The notes beneath the pieces were generated by a model. That model saw only the letters and a list, made by a program, of their open reading frames with translations. It had not been told where the DNA came from and did no database searches. The position numbers were made by a program, and so were the translations under genes. A stretch of DNA of 64,000 nucleotides from Sesamum alatum (taxonomy: Eukaryota > Streptophyta > Magnoliopsida > Lamiales > Pedaliaceae). Every line of letters begins with the position of its first letter. Positions within the stretch are counted from its first letter, which is position 1. The stretch covers positions 26,006,046 through 26,070,045 of the forward strand of contig JACGWO010000007.1 in NCBI GenBank assembly GCA_034509735.1. Reading direction: 5' to 3'. Shown piece after piece: positions 47,895-61,427 of the stretch.

Positions 47895-48760
47895 ATGTCT
47901 AAGAACCCACTTTCCACCACTCTTGAGACAAACAAATTCAATGGAACAAATTACAACGACTGGTTGCACAATCTCAGGATAGTCCTAGATTACGAGAACC
48001 AAGGCTACGTCATGGACGAGCCTCTCCCTAGGACCTTGCCGGAAGGATCCACGCCAGAAGAACGTGAGACGTTCGAGACTTGGCATAAGGATAACCGGAA
48101 GGTCCGTAGCATCATACTTGCTTCGATGACCAATGAGATTCAGAAGCAAATGAAAGGCTAGACGATGTCCCTTCCATTATGGCTCGCCTTAAGGATTGCT
48201 ATGCAGTCCCGGACCGGCATACTAGGTATGTTGCGACCAAGGCGTTTTTTTGGAACGAAAATGACAGAAGGATCCTCTGTACAAGAGCACGGGGTTAAAA
48301 TGCTTACCTTGGTGGAAAAGTTTGAGGACCTAAAGGTAGGTCTCGATAATGAAACGTACATAGATGTGATCCTTCAGTCACTCCCACCCTCCTTTGACCG
48401 ATTTATTGTCAACTACAACATGAACGCACTTGAGAAGGGCATTCATGAGTTGATCAATATGTTGGTGCAATACGAGGCAACGACTAAGAAGTCCACGCCT
48501 TCAGTATTGTTTGGAGGTGCTTCAACTTCAAATACGAAAGGCAAGGGTCCGAACGTTGGAAGAAGAAGAAAGGGAAGGGAAAGGCCGTCAAAGCAGCTAC
48601 GAACACTAAGAGTGTTCCATTGCCAAAGAGGGAAAAGGCAAAGGAAAAGGAAAGGTTGTCTCCAAGCAACAGTCGAAGGCATATGACATATGTATCAACT
48701 GCCGTGAGAAAGGGCATTGGAAGAGAGAGTGCCCAAACTCTTCTCGAACCAAGGTATTTA
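47895..48760 (+). pseudogene. Copia gag (capsid-like), frameshifted
   Basis: The ATG at 47895 begins MSKNPLSTTLETNKFNGTNY, followed by the YNDWLxNLRIVLDY motif of plant Copia gag. A base loss near 48150 causes a stop at 48159; the gag frame resumes shifted (LPPSFDRFIVNYNMN near 48390). The zinc knuckle CINCREKGHWKREC (48691-48732, CX2CX4HX4C) is in a third frame. Gag would form the particle and bind RNA; this copy cannot make it whole. Confidence 0.88.
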
Positions 48761-48800
48761 TGTGATTGAAGTTAATATGGTCACTAATTCTGCCTCTTAG

Positions 48801-51800
48801 GTATTAGATACCGGCTGTAGAGCTCACATTTGCAATGACTTCCAGGTGTTGAAAAGAAGCAGAAAACTGGGTAGCGGGGACATGATCCTAAAGCTTGGGA
48901 ATGGCAAGGCCATCTCGGCAGAAGCAGTAGGATCCGCCACTCTAGTGATTAGTGATAGTATTAGCATAGATTTAGAGCAAGTTTATTTTGTACCTAGTAT
49001 GATTAAAAACATCATACCATTCCATTGTTGGACAATAGTGGTTATGAGTTTAGAATCAATAAAAATTGCTTTTATTTGATGAGGTGTGGAATTGCTCATC
49101 TACTTGGTACATTGCATGACGGACTCTATAGCTTGCAACAAACGAATATCGTCCTCAATGCACAACACAAACGGAAATTAGATAATAACGGGAACGCATG
49201 ACTGTGGCACGCTAGGCTAGGTCACATATCCCAAGATAGGATGAAAAGGTTGGTAGACTCAAAGAACCTAGAGGTTGGGGACTTGAGCGATCTACCAACT
49301 TGTGATCCTGTCTAAGAGGGAAAATGACCAAGAAGCCCTTTGTAGGACAAAGCAGGCTTGCCACAGGTCTGTTGGACTTGGTCCATACAGACGTATGTGG
49401 GCCACTAAGGATGCAGGCCCGAGGTGGGTTTTCCTACTTCATAATCTTTATCGATGATCATTCACGGTATGGTTATGTTTACCTGATGAGGTACAAGTCT
49501 GAAGCTCTTGAGAGGTTTAAAGAATTCAGACTTGAAGTGGAGAACCAAACCAACTGCAAAATTAAAGTCCTACGGTCAGACCGAGGCGGTGAATACCTTA
49601 GTACGGAGTTCCTAGATTATCTAAAAGAACATGGTATAATATCAGAATGGACACCTCTAGGAACACCACAGTTAAATGGTGTCTCTGAAAGGAGGAATCG
49701 AACCCTGTTGGACATGGTTCAGTCCATGATGAGTTTCACCAAAATGCCCTTATCCTTTTGGGGCTATGCACTAGAAACGGCGGCCAAGTTGTTGAATTTG
49801 GCGCCTACTAGTACATTAACCCAAACGCCATATGAAATATAGCACAACAAGCCTGCGTCCTACAACTACTTGAAAGTGTGGGGTAGCCCTGCATACGTCA
49901 AGAGGTTAGTGGGAGATAAGTTAGAATCCAGGTCTAGCTTATGCAGGTTCATTTGATACCCTAAAGAAACTGCGGGTTATTACTTTTATGACCCCTTGGA
50001 ACGAAAGGTCTTTGTTTCAAGAAATGCAGTATTCTTGGAGCAAGGCTTCCCGAAGGATATCCAACCTGATGAGCTGATCCTTGAGGAATCAAGTGATGGA
50101 ATCCAGCCATCAGAGGTAGCTACGGAACCCTCACTTAGAGGATTCAGGATAGACAGCCGAAGGGCTGACCAACCTCGAGAGGTCCAACATGCTAGGCATG
50201 AAAGACAGCCTCAGGAACAGCCAGCCCCGGTTCCTGAACCACCGGCTCCGATACAGTCAGCGCCCACAGTCACCACTGACGTTCCCGTTCTCCGTAGGTC
50301 CACTAGAGAGTCCAGACCTCCAGTGAGATATGGCTTTCTAGGTGCGACCGATCTTTTGGATAACGATCCTAAGACTTATGGAGAAGCGATGTCAGACATC
50401 GACTCCGGGAAATGGCTTGAGGCCATGAAAGCCGAAATGGACTCCATGAGCGAGAACCAAGTTTGGAGTCTTGTAGATCCACCGAAAGGTGTTAAGCCAG
50501 TGGGCTGTAAGTTGGTCTACAAGCGCAAAACTTCGCGTTGATGGAGAAGTCACAACTTTTAAGGCTAGGCTTGTAGCTAAGGGATACACTCAATGACCCG
50601 GGGTCGATTTTGAGGATACCTACTCGCCAGTAGCCATGGCTAAGTCCATTCGGATCCTGCTCGCCATAGCAGCATGGTATGACTATGAGATATGGCAGAT
50701 GGACGTGAAAACGGCCTTCCTCAACGGTTTCGTTGAAGAAGAGATCTATATGGATCATCCGGAGGGTTTCACGGTCACTGGAGAAGAACAGAAAGTCTGT
50801 CGTCTCCAGAAGTCCATCTATGGCCTCAAACAAGCCTCCCGAAGTTGGAACATTCGCTTTGACGAAGTAATACGGGGGTATGACTTCATCAAAAACGAAT
50901 CCAACCCTTGTGTATACAAGAAGGTCAGTGGGAGCTCAATTGTGTTCCTAGTGCTTTATGTGGATGACATTCTGCTCATTGGTAATGACGTTAGAATGTT
51001 AGGAAACACAAAAGCATGGTTGTCAACCCAGTTTTCCATGAAGGACTTGGGTGAAACCTCCTACATCCTAGGCATCCAGATTGTCAGGGACAGATCTAAA
51101 GGGTGTTAGGACCACCCAAAACTCGTATATGGAGAAAGTCCTAAAGAGATATCGAATGGACAACTCCAAACGAGGATTCCTTCCCATGAGGCATGGGATC
51201 AAGTTGTCCAAGAAACAGTCCCCACAGACTGATGAGGAACTTGAAAGGATGAAAGTCATCCCCTATGCTTCTGCCGTAGGTAGCATCCAATATGCGGTCC
51301 ACTGCACTAGGCCTGATATTGCATACGCTTTGAGCGTAACAAGCAGATATCAGTCCTGCGCAGGAGAGGCACATTGGAATGCTGTTAAGGGCATCCTTAA
51401 GTTCCTAAGGAGGACTAAGGAAATGTTCCTAGTCTATGGCAATGGAGAACTAATTCTGGAAGGCTTTAGCGACGCTAGCTTCCAGTCTGATGACGATGAT
51501 GCCAAGTCTCAATCGGGGTACGTATTCAAACTCAATGGAGGAGTAGTAGCTTGGAAAAGTTCCAAGCAAGCAACCATTGCCGACTCCACCACAGAGGCTG
51601 AATACATAGCAGCTTCAGAAGCTGCTAAGGAAGCGGTTTGGATGAGAAACTACATCCAAGAGTTGGGTGTGGTGCCTAGCATCGCCGAGCCTGTTGTCAT
51701 CTTCTGTGATAACAACGGAGCATTAGTGCAAGCAAAGGAACCGAGATCTCATCACCGTTCCAAACACATTCTTAGACGCTACCATCTTCTTAGAGAAATG

Positions 51801-51950
51801 GTAGGAAGAGGTGACGTCCGGATGGACCGAGTCAACTCAGCAGACAACACAGCAGATCCGCTGACAAAGCCTATGTCGTCGAGCGCTCACAGAAGATGGG
51901 GATTAGACATATGGGCGATTGGCTTTAAAGGTCAAGTGGGAGATTGTTAG
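48801..51950 (+). pseudogene. Copia pol (protease, integrase, RT, RNase H), disrupted
   Basis: Protease: VLDTGCRAHIC at 48801 (catalytic Asp in DTG), preceded by a stop. Pre-integrase: LWHARLGHISQDRM at 49202. Integrase from 49324: HTDVCGP, SDRGGEY and NGVSERRNRT carry the D-D-E triad; it is cut by a TAG at 49840 and a TGA near 49956. RT: QMDVKTAFLNG and YVDDILLIGND; a frameshift near 50530 and a TGA near 50594 precede it. RNase H: TEAEYIAASEAAKEAVW and FCDNNGALVQA in a shifted frame after 51100, ending in the 3' LTR at 51950. All catalytic motifs remain readable, so decay is recent, but no full polyprotein is possible. Confidence 0.92.
51934..51944 (+). other. Polypurine tract
   Basis: AAGTGGGAGAT directly before the 3' LTR, the standard Copia plus-strand primer. 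Confidence 0.85.
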
Positions 51951-53943
51951 AATAGGTGACCATGTAAGCCAATTTTGGCAGGAATATGTAACCTATGTCT
52001 AGACAATTTCTGGTGTTTGATAAAAACATTTATGAATAAAGAAGTGAAAATTCATATGGCAATACTTTGTTTACGTTCACTTATATCTGCATTTACATTT
52101 CTGTTCACTACGCAAACAAAGCCCACGGACTGAGAATCGATTTCGGGGACTGGGACTATGCTTGGAGGTAGGTCCGTGAAATCAGTCTTACCGAATCAGT
52201 TCAGAAATCTCCAAGTCAAGGAATCCCGAAAATGGGTACCGGGATTCCCTTTGAGACTTGCACTAAGCATCTGCTGTCGTATTTCATCGACGGGTGACGA
52301 AGGTCATCTAAGCAGTGTTAGTGGGTCAGCATGCTAGGAAGCAGCTGACTGAGGTGACTCGCGGGAACCGTCTTACGGAGGACCTTGAGTATGGTCAGCA
52401 AGGTATGACGTGTATTCCCGGTTCCAACGGTACAGACCAAGTCCTTTGATTTGAGGAACTGCTGCGTTCACCTGTGCATCAGGTTTGTATATTAGATATG
52501 GTGAGAGATTGCCAAAATACTCTTGAGTAGTCATAAGCCATGTCTAGTGCAGCTCGGGTGTACAGAGTGACAGTATTTTCCAAGAAAGGATCTGTCTCCT
52601 GTCAAAAGGTATTGACAGTTGAGTCTCATGTACGCTCTGTGTCTTGTCCCTAAAATCTGTGGCCATAGTAATTGAACAGAAGGGAAGGTTTCCCTTGCGG
52701 CGTTTAGTAAGGACAGACCGACACTTAGGTCCAAAATGGGTACCTGCTTTTTCCGTGCCCTAGACTCTAAGTGATGAGACCGAAGATAGAAGGACAAGTG
52801 TACTGTTAGAGCCTAAATGTTCATCCCCAATTATTTCACCTAGTCTCTAGTGCCATGGACCGTTGCTAGATGGCCACCCATGGTAACGGACGGATTCTAG
52901 GAATCCGACCAAGTCTAGCTGAAAGGTGAACCTAAAGAGTCACACACTATCCACACACACTTAGTATTTAATTTGGAATTAAATATTGGAGTAAAGGAAT
53001 GATTAAAATTAGATTTAATCGGGTCCTATATTTTCTTGGAGATATTAATTCCTTCTATTTGATAAAGGGAATTAAATTAATAAATAGGATTTATTAAAGG
53101 GTTGATTTAATGGGCTTAGAATAAATATTAATATTTATTTATTATATTTATTTTTAGCCTTTTGGAATATTTAATGTGATTTAAATATTCCATTAAATTA
53201 AAAATCAACGGTTGAGATGGAAAGGGGAGATGGAAGGGTAGGATTTGTTTGACTAGGTCAAAAACTAGTTTGACTAGGACTTTGACTAGGTCAAAATCCT
53301 AGACAAATTAGAGTTCTTAGAGTAGGAGTTTAAAGAGGATTAAACTCCACCTCTATAAATACCTCTAGCTTCCAACTTTTTGAAGGATGATGAAATTCCA
53401 ACACACACACAACACACATATAATTTCGGCCTCTCTCCCCTCTCTCTCGTCCGCCCTCTCTCTCTCCACTCTCCAAGAAAAATATTTTCTAGTTCTTTTG
53501 TTCTTGGAACATTAGAACTTAAATGAATCAATACCGTTAATTGATAACGTGTTGTTGATTTATCCACTCCAAAATATACACTTGTTCGTTGCTAGCACGA
53601 CGTGCAAGATACGTGGGTGGATCGTGTGTCACGATTTGGAGGGTCTCAAGAACGAGATCTCGGTGCAAAACGGGGAACAACGCGTGTAGCCGTTGAAGAC
53701 GAAAACGATAACGGGTAGGTCTCGTTTTATTTTTTCGTCTTTCTTTATTTTCAACTCTATGGCCTCCATGATTTCTTTACATGTTGTTTAATCATGAGAT
53801 ACACCAAACACCCGGGAATCTCAAGGGTACACCCCTTGAGCGTGTTCTTTTATTATTAAAAGTATGCTTTAATTTTTGTATGTTATTTTATATCGCGCTT
53901 CCGCATTCGCGCAATTCCCGGGACGATCCATCGATTTCTTTCA
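51945..53943 (+). repeat. 3' LTR of the Copia element
   Basis: Near-identical to 43634-45648 by reading; small differences include one fewer CGTCC-type repeat near 53450 and single-base changes. About 1,999 bp. Confidence 0.95.
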
Positions 53944-53948
53944 AAGAG

Positions 53949-54934
53949 TTGTATCGTAACAACTCTTGTTCAATACGAATACCTACCGAATGACCGAAAA
54001 CTTGTGTTTGTCTGGAACAAATTATACGTCCTGTATATATGTGCACCGGGTACTACGCAACTTCTTTCAAGAAAAGACAATTATGTTTTCATTTTTGCAC
54101 TGTACTGAAAACACCTTGAACAACACTCAATTCGCTAGAAAAGCTAAAAAACACTCTCGGGTTTGTGAGAGAGAACAGGGCAGAAAAGAGAGAATGTTTC
54201 AAGTGTATTTGGTCTTTTTTTTTTTTTTTTTGGCTGTAGTGTATCTGAAGTCATAACGGTTTGTTTTTTTCAAATTGCCATTAAATGCACTAAAAACAGG
54301 ATTTAAAAGACTGAAACATTTTTGATAATAAAAAGGTTTTAAAACCACATATATATATATTTTTGTAATTAATCTAAATATTTTGCCGCAAAAAGATATA
54401 TACTGAGATAGAGACATTTGCCCTAACGCCCCCCAGCGAGGTGGAACAGAGCGGGCAGCGGCGGCATGCGTGTGGGGTTTTTCCATATTCAATCTAGTTT
54501 GCATAATACTTCAAACTACATTTGAACCTTAAACTCAATATGAGAAGTTTATTTCTTCAATAAACTTCCATTGTGGGACAAATAATATGAGAGAAACAAC
54601 TCTTACACCCACATCTTACATAATCCTCATCAAGGTTCAAAATAATCCCATCATCTTCCTATGTGGGAAAACACCATTTTTATTCTTTTTTCTACTCAAT
54701 CTAATCTATGGATTCCATTTGAATTGGCATCCACCTTTAGATTAAATATCGTTACAAATTAGAAACTTTGTCATGCTAATTACGATGATCCACCACAAAT
54801 CCATAGATTTGAAGTTTCCTCAAGCTATCGGAACTTTCTTTCAACAATAGTACCTATCAGTTTGAAACACTGTCTTACTTATCTAACGTCAGCTATCACT
54901 AGGTCAAATAGAACTATGCCTTGAATTTTTACCA
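53949..54934. other. Spacer between the two Copia elements
   Basis: No gene. TATATATATA near 54351, a poly-T run near 54218, and a stretch near 54560-54660 (TTGTGGGACAAATAATATG) that looks repetitive but could not be assigned. Confidence 0.4.
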
Positions 54935-56411
54935 GTGATTGTTATTAGAATAGGTGACCGTGAAGCCAATCTGATTGGGCTTATGTAACCTATGTCTGAC
55001 AGTTTCGGTGTTTTAATAATTATTATGAATAAGAAAGTAATATTCATCTGGCTTAAATACTTTATTTGTGCTCACTTACTGCTTTATATTATTAACTGTT
55101 CAATGCACAAGCAAAGCTCACAGACCGAAACGTCAATCCAAGAAACTGGACTGCATATAGGTCGGTAGGTCATGAATCAGTTTCTGTGGATCGGTCTGAA
55201 ACACTCCAAGTCAAGGGAACTTGAGATCGTATCGAGAGTCCATTTGAGACTTGCACTAAGCGATCGCAGTCATCGAAAAGTGACGAGGGTCGTCCATGCA
55301 ATGTTAGTGGGTCAGCCAGCTGCGTGCCAGCTGCCTGAGGTGACTCGTGGGAATCATCATATGGAAGACCTTGAGTAAGGTCAGTCAGTATGACTTGTAT
55401 TCCCGGTTTTGACAATACGGTTTTGATCCTCAGACTTGAGGGACTACTGTGGCCACATACACACCATGCATGTGTCTTAGGTTTGGCAAGAGGCTACCAA
55501 GTTGAGAGACTCGATTTCATAAGCCTTATTTAGTGCAGTCAAGATGTGTAGTGTGGGCAATAGGTCCTAAGAGAGGATTCATCTCCTGTAAAAATGGTTG
55601 ACAATAGTGTCTCACTTATACTTTGAGACTTGTCCTCCATAAATCTGTGGCCATAGTGACTAAACCGTGGGATGGATCCTTGTGACGTTTAGTGTGGACG
55701 AGCCATGGCTTAAGTCGAGAATACGTACCGACGTGCTAAAGGTCCACATCCTAGACTATAGCTGTGAGATAGTAGACGGAAGGATAAACGTATTGAAGAG
55801 CCTAAATGTTCACGCCATAATATTCACCTAGTCTCTAGTACCATGGACCGTTGCTAGACGGCCACTAATGGCTACGGACGAATTCCCTTCATGAGATGAT
55901 TGGAGATTCGGCCAAGTCTAGCTGAGGGTGAACCTAAATAGTCACACACAATCCGCCGGTAACAAAGGAATTAATTTAGAATTAATCCCGGGAGGTGGGA
56001 CAATTTAATTAGATTAAATTGGTTTCATTTTTCTTGGATTGTTAATTCCTTTAATTAGATTCAATAGAATTGACTAATAAAATGAGATTTATTACAAATG
56101 AGGAAATGGGCTTAAAATAAATAAATGTTAATTATTTAAAGCCCTATGGATTATTTAAATAAGATTTAAATATTCCATAAATAATCCATCAAGGTGATGG
56201 ATGGATGAGATTAAAGAAGAGAAATGGAAGGCCAAGATTAGTTTGACTAAGTCTAAGCCTAATGTGACTAGGATTTGACTAGGTCAAAATCCTAGTCAAA
56301 GTGTGCCTCTTAATAAGAGTTTGAAGAGGAATAGGAGTATTCCTCTTCTATAAATACTCATAGATGCACACACACACAAGGTGATCATCTAATGAGCACA
56401 CACACACCCCA

Positions 56412-56415
56412 CCGA

Positions 56416-56465
<50 letters not shown>
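56412..56465 (+). repeat. (CT)n microsatellite in the type B LTR
   Basis: About 26 CT units downstream of the LTR TATA box, in the same place as shorter CT runs in the type A LTRs. Confidence 0.95.
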
Positions 56466-56467
<2 letters not shown>

Positions 56468-56626
56468 GTCCCTTTTCTCCTCTTTTCTCCAAGAAAAGCC
56501 TAGAACCTTGTTTTGATACAAGTGGACACTAGACGGATTGATTACATTAATTAATAACGCTTGGTCGATTCATCCTCCTTATTTCTCTTGATTTCTTGCT
56601 AGCACGGCGATCAAGACACGGTCCCT

Positions 56627-57131
56627 CTGTTTGGTTTCGTTTTCTATCCATCTTCGAGATGGTTAGAAAACAAAACCAAACATAACATTACCCAAAACAC
56701 TTTTACTGGGTGTTTTGAATAATTTTCACATTCTCCTATACAATAATATATTATACAATTCAATTCACCTACAAACAAATAAATATTATTATATACATAT
56801 ATATTTATAAAAATAAATAAAAGAGACATGATTTGACAATGAACATTATTTTTTGTCTCTCAATATACAACACAATACATACAATAAACAAATATTACTA
56901 TATACATTTATAAAAATATATATAAATGACATGATTTGACAATGAACAGTATTTTTTGTCTCCCAATATACAATACAATACATACAATACATTTTTTTAC
57001 ACTATTTAAAAATTAACTCCAAAAATAAATTCAAACATACACCTATCTCTAACACACACTTATTCATCTTTATTTTTCTCTCTCTATCTCCATAAAACAA
57101 AACAAAACACTCCAAAAATAAAACCAAACAC
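56627..57131. mobile_element. MITE-like insertion in the type B LTR
   Basis: Absent from the aligned type A LTRs. Ends TGTTTGGTTT and AAACCAAACA are perfect 10-bp inverted repeats. Inside is a direct repeat of about 104 bp (ACATGATTTGACAATGAACA at about 56826 and 56930). No target duplication could be read, so the superfamily is open. Confidence 0.5.
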
Positions 57132-57439
57132 AATGGGTAGGATTCCGTGGACGATTTAGAGGGTTCCTAACTTGGAATCTTGGTGGCAAAATGTGGAATA
57201 ACGCGTGTAGCGGTACGAAGACAAAACTACAACCGGGTAGGTCTTTAATTTCGTTTGTGTTTCCAACCTATGGCCAACATGATATTGCATGTTTACTTTG
57301 ATCATGAGATACATCGAACACCCGGGAGGTTCAAGGGAACACCCCTTGAACGTGTATTTACCTTTCAGTTTAAGAATGTTTTATTTTTCATATTTTTATA
57401 TATCACGCTTCTCTCGGGATGATCCACACTAGCTTTCAG

Positions 57440-57451
57440 TGGTATCAGAGC
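57440..57451 (+). other. Primer-binding site (initiator tRNA-Met)
   Basis: TGGTATCAGAGC one base after the type B LTR, same spacing as at 45650. Confidence 0.9.
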
Positions 57452-57629
57452 CCGGAACGGTGTATAGGCCTAGGGTTTTAGTGCTATACGTGCTAACCAT
57501 GATTTACGTTGCTTTTATTTATGTTTGAAGCATGCCGTAAATATCATGGGTTCATCGTATTAATTTTGCACGAAATCTTGGTTTCTTGAAAAATGAGGTA
57601 GAAAATAATAACGGGAACAGAAAAATGGC

Positions 57630-58010
57630 GAACGCGGCAGCCGTCGGCTGACCGCACGTGCAGTGCACAGGGCCAGGCACTGCCTGTGCGATGCCGCCCG
57701 ACCAGGCGCGCCTAACGCATCTTGCTCGCGCGATAGGCAGACGAGGGTGAGTCAGGCCGCGCGCATGCAAAGGAGCCTGCGCGCGTGTACCCGACCAGTA
57801 TGCCCAGTGCGCGCACGCGCTGACTGTCGGCTGCGCGCAGGCTACACGGCAGGGCAACGCGCACAGGCAAGGGCGGCTGTGTGCGGCCACCCGTCTAGCG
57901 CGGTTAGTGCGCGTGCAGTCTCCCGGCGTGATTAGCGCGCACAGGCGGCAGGCTGGGCCTGCCGGCCTGAGTGTTCGGCCAGGGTGCCGCCGACAGCGGT
58001 GGCCCTTAGC
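57630..58010 (+). other. GC-rich leader block of the second Copia element
   Basis: CpG-dense with GCGCGC and ACGCGC words, at the same distance from the primer-binding site as the block at 45860. Sequence similarity is mainly in composition and short words. Open frames here are compositional. Confidence 0.6.
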
Positions 58011-58823
58011 CGTCTTTGGTTTTTCGTGTTCTATTTTTCAGAATTATTTTCCTGGAATTATTTTTTATTATTTTTTCCCTATTTTTATTGAAAGACATTA
58101 TTTAGAAATATTTTATTTTTGCTTGGTTTGGAACCACTAATATTTAATATTATTTAAATGATGAGGAAATATTTCCTAACAAGAAAAGGATTGCAATTGT
58201 TGCACCAACTTTGAGTGTAGAAATTATGCGTTCAGCTTTATGAATTAATGATGTTGGATATCATGGATTATGTGTAATGCTATTTGCATTGAATAAAAAC
58301 GGATGATCTGAAAGCCCTAGACCATATGCATGGTTTTATTTTTGTGTTGGGCCTGTGTGCCTCGTTTATATTTTTCTCTCTCTTCTGGTTGCCTTGGAAT
58401 AAAAAGGCCTTCTATCTCCCTCCAATTGTACTCCCCCCGGGTTTCATTTTAAGTTGTAATGAGCATAATATAGTTGTGAGGTTTTTATTTTATTTTTAAA
58501 TGAAGAAGATGAAGGATGGCCTAGAAGGAGGATCCAAGGAGTTCCATTGAGACCCGATGGAAAGGAGGCAAGGCCCATCCGTGTGTTGATGGGTTTCTAC
58601 TATTAAATGTAATAGTGTAGGACCAACCTTTGATTGACCATAGATCCACAGCGAGCTCAATGGGTCGCATAGGATTCGGGCTTGTGATCATCCGATAGGG
58701 GCGTGGTAGGCTTTTATTTTGCATGTGGCTTATGTGATGGATGAATGGTTTATTTATTGTATTATTGCTAAAGCATGCAAAACGTTCTATGCATAATGTA
58801 TGTATGTGATATGATGAGATATC

Positions 58824-60819
58824 TGTTAGAATAGGTGACCATGTAAGCCAATTTTGGCAGGAATATGTAACCTATGTCTAGACAATTTTTTGGTATTTGA
58901 TAAAAACATTTATGAATAAAGAAGTGAAAATTCATATGGTAATACTTTGTTTACGTTCACTTATATCTGCATTTACATTTCTGTTCACTACGCAAACAAA
59001 GCCCACGGACTGAGAAACGATTTCGGGGACTGGGACTACGCTTGGAGGTAGGTCCATGAAATCAGTCTTACCGAATCAGTCCGGAAATCTCCAAGTCAAG
59101 GAATCCCGAAAATGGGTACCGGGATTCCCTTTGAGACTTGCACTAAGCATCTGTTGTTGTATTTCATCGACGGGTGACGAAGGTCGTCTAAGCAGTGTTA
59201 GTGGGTCAGCATGCTAGGAAGCAGCTGACTGAGGTGACTCGCGGGAACCGTCTTACGGAGGACCTTGAGTATGGTCAGCAAGGTATGACGTGTATTCCCG
59301 GTTCCAACGGTACAGGCCAAGTCCTTTGACTTGAGGAATTGCTGAGTTTACCTGTGCATCAGGTCTGTATCTTAGATATGGTGAGAGATTGCCAAAATAC
59401 TCTTGAATAGTTATAAGCCATGTCTAGTGCAGCTCGGGTGTACAGAGTGACAGTAATTTCCAAGAAAGGATCTGTCTCCTGTCAAAAGGTATTGACAGTT
59501 GAGTCTCATGTATGCTCTGTGTCGTGTCGCTGAAATCTGTGGCCACAGTAACTGAACAGAAGGGAAAGGTTTCCCTTGCGGCGTTTAGTAAGGACAGACC
59601 GACACTTAGGTCCAAAATGGGTACCTACTTTTTTCCGTGCCCTAGACTCTAAGTGATGAGACCAAAGACGGAAGGACAAGTGTACTGTTAGAGCCTAAAT
59701 GTTCATCCCCGATTATTTCACCTAGTCTCTAGTGCCATGGACCATTGCTAGATGGCCACCCATGGTAACGGGTGGATTCTAGGAATCCGACCAAGTCTAG
59801 CTGAATGGTGAACCTAAAGAGTCACACACTATCCACACACACTTAAGTATTTAATTTGGAATTAAATATTGGAGTAAAGGAATGATTAAATTAGATTTAA
59901 TCGGGTCCTATATTTTCTTGGAGAAATTAATTCCTTCTATTTGATAAAGGGAATTAAATTAATAAATAGGATTTATTAAAGGGTTGATTTAATGTGCTTA
60001 GAATAAATATTAATATTTATTTATTATATTATATTAATTCTTTTAGCTTTTTTGGAATATTTAATGGGATTTAAATATTCCATTAAATTAAAATCAACGG
60101 TTGAGATGGAAAGGGGAGATGGAAGGCTAGGATTTGTTTGACTAGGTCAAACACTAGTTTGACTAGGACTTTGACTATGTCAAAATCCTAGTCAAATTAG
60201 AGTTCTTAGAGTAGGAGTTTTAAGAGGATTAAACTCCTCCTCTATAAATACCTCTAGCTTCCAACTTTTTGAAGGATGATGATTCTTGAAATCACACACA
60301 CAACACACACTCTCCCCTCTCCTTACCTCTCGTCCGCCCCCTCTCTCTCTCTACAAGAAAATTACTTTTTGTTCTTTTGTTCAAGGAACATTAGAACTAA
60401 GGAAGATTAGTCCCGTTAATTCATAACATGTGATTGATCTATCCTCTCCAAAAATACTTGTTCGTTGCTAGCACGACGTGCAAGATACGTGGGTGGATCG
60501 TGTGTCACGATTTGGAGGGTCTCAAGAACGAGATCTCGGTGCAAAACGGGGAACAACACGAGTAGCCGTTGAAGACGAAAACGACAACGGGTAGGTCTCG
60601 TTTTATTTTTTCGTCCCTCTTTATTTTTCAACTCTATGGCCTCCATGATTTCTTTACATGTTATATGATCATGAGATACACCGAACGTCCGGAAACCTCA
60701 AGGGCACACCCCTTGAGCGTGTTCTTTTAAATTAAAAGCATGCTTTAATTTTTGTATGTTTATTTTTATCGCGCTTCCGCATTCGCGCAATTCTCGGGAC
60801 GATCCACCGATTTCTTTCA
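58824..60819 (+). mobile_element. Solo LTR, type A, nested in the second element's leader
   Basis: TGTTAGAATAGG to GATTTCTTTCA, 1,996 bp, closely similar to both LTRs of the element at 43634. Flanked by ATATC (58819-58823, 60820-60824). A solo LTR arises by recombination between the two LTRs of a full element. Confidence 0.93.
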
Positions 60820-61427
60820 ATATCGATCATTAAACTCTCACTTGGTTGGACCAAGCTAAAATATTAGACCTTTAATAAATGGACTAGAACCCTAGTAGTT
60901 CGTCTAAGCCTTCCATCCATGACAAAGTGAGGAAGCTAGTTTCACTCAATTGCGTGGTCTCACGAGTCGTGGCACGTCTCTTGTCTCGAAAATAAGCTGC
61001 ATTTTGTCGTGAACGAAGTGAATACACTCCTGTTGCCTGTCGCACGAGTCGTGGGGGTAGCAGTGAGTGCTATGATTCGGTTGATTGGGTCGGGTCTAAC
61101 GCTTGAATAACGTGATTCGCTTGGAGTCCTCGGGATCCCGTAAAAGGGTGAGGCAAAACATCTTGGGAATCTCGTTAGACGAGAATGGTATGGAATACCT
61201 CCCACAAGTTATTTTCCATGCGAATCGTAAAAACGGGGTACGGAAAATTTTGTTGTGGATCCCAAGCCCACTAGGAAATGGTTTTTCGAAAACAACGTTT
61301 GAGATTGTCTTGTTTTTGTAAAAATAATGGGAGCATTAAATGATTGAAGTCAAAGTCTTTAATTGTTATTAAACACCATTTTATTCTGCTGATTGTATGC
61401 TCCGTTTTTAAATGTAGATTTAAAACC

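Larger units (their letters stand above)
43634..53943 (+). mobile_element. Complete Ty1/Copia LTR retrotransposon, coding-dead
   Basis: Two LTRs (43634-45648 and 51945-53943) enclose a primer-binding site, a 2.2-kb leader, gag, and pol in the Copia order protease-integrase-RT-RNase H, then a polypurine tract. The 5-bp duplication AAGAG (43629-43633 and 53944-53948) proves a single insertion. The LTRs differ by few substitutions over 2 kb, so the insertion is fairly recent, yet gag and pol carry many stops and frameshifts. Sublineage is uncertain. Confidence 0.95.
54940..57438 (+). repeat. 5' LTR of the second Copia element (type B)
   Basis: Starts TGTTATTAGAATAGGTGACC and ends CTAGCTTTCA. 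TATAAATA at 56349. It aligns with the type A LTRs along most of its length with many substitutions. An insertion at about 56627-57131 adds length. Confidence 0.88.
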
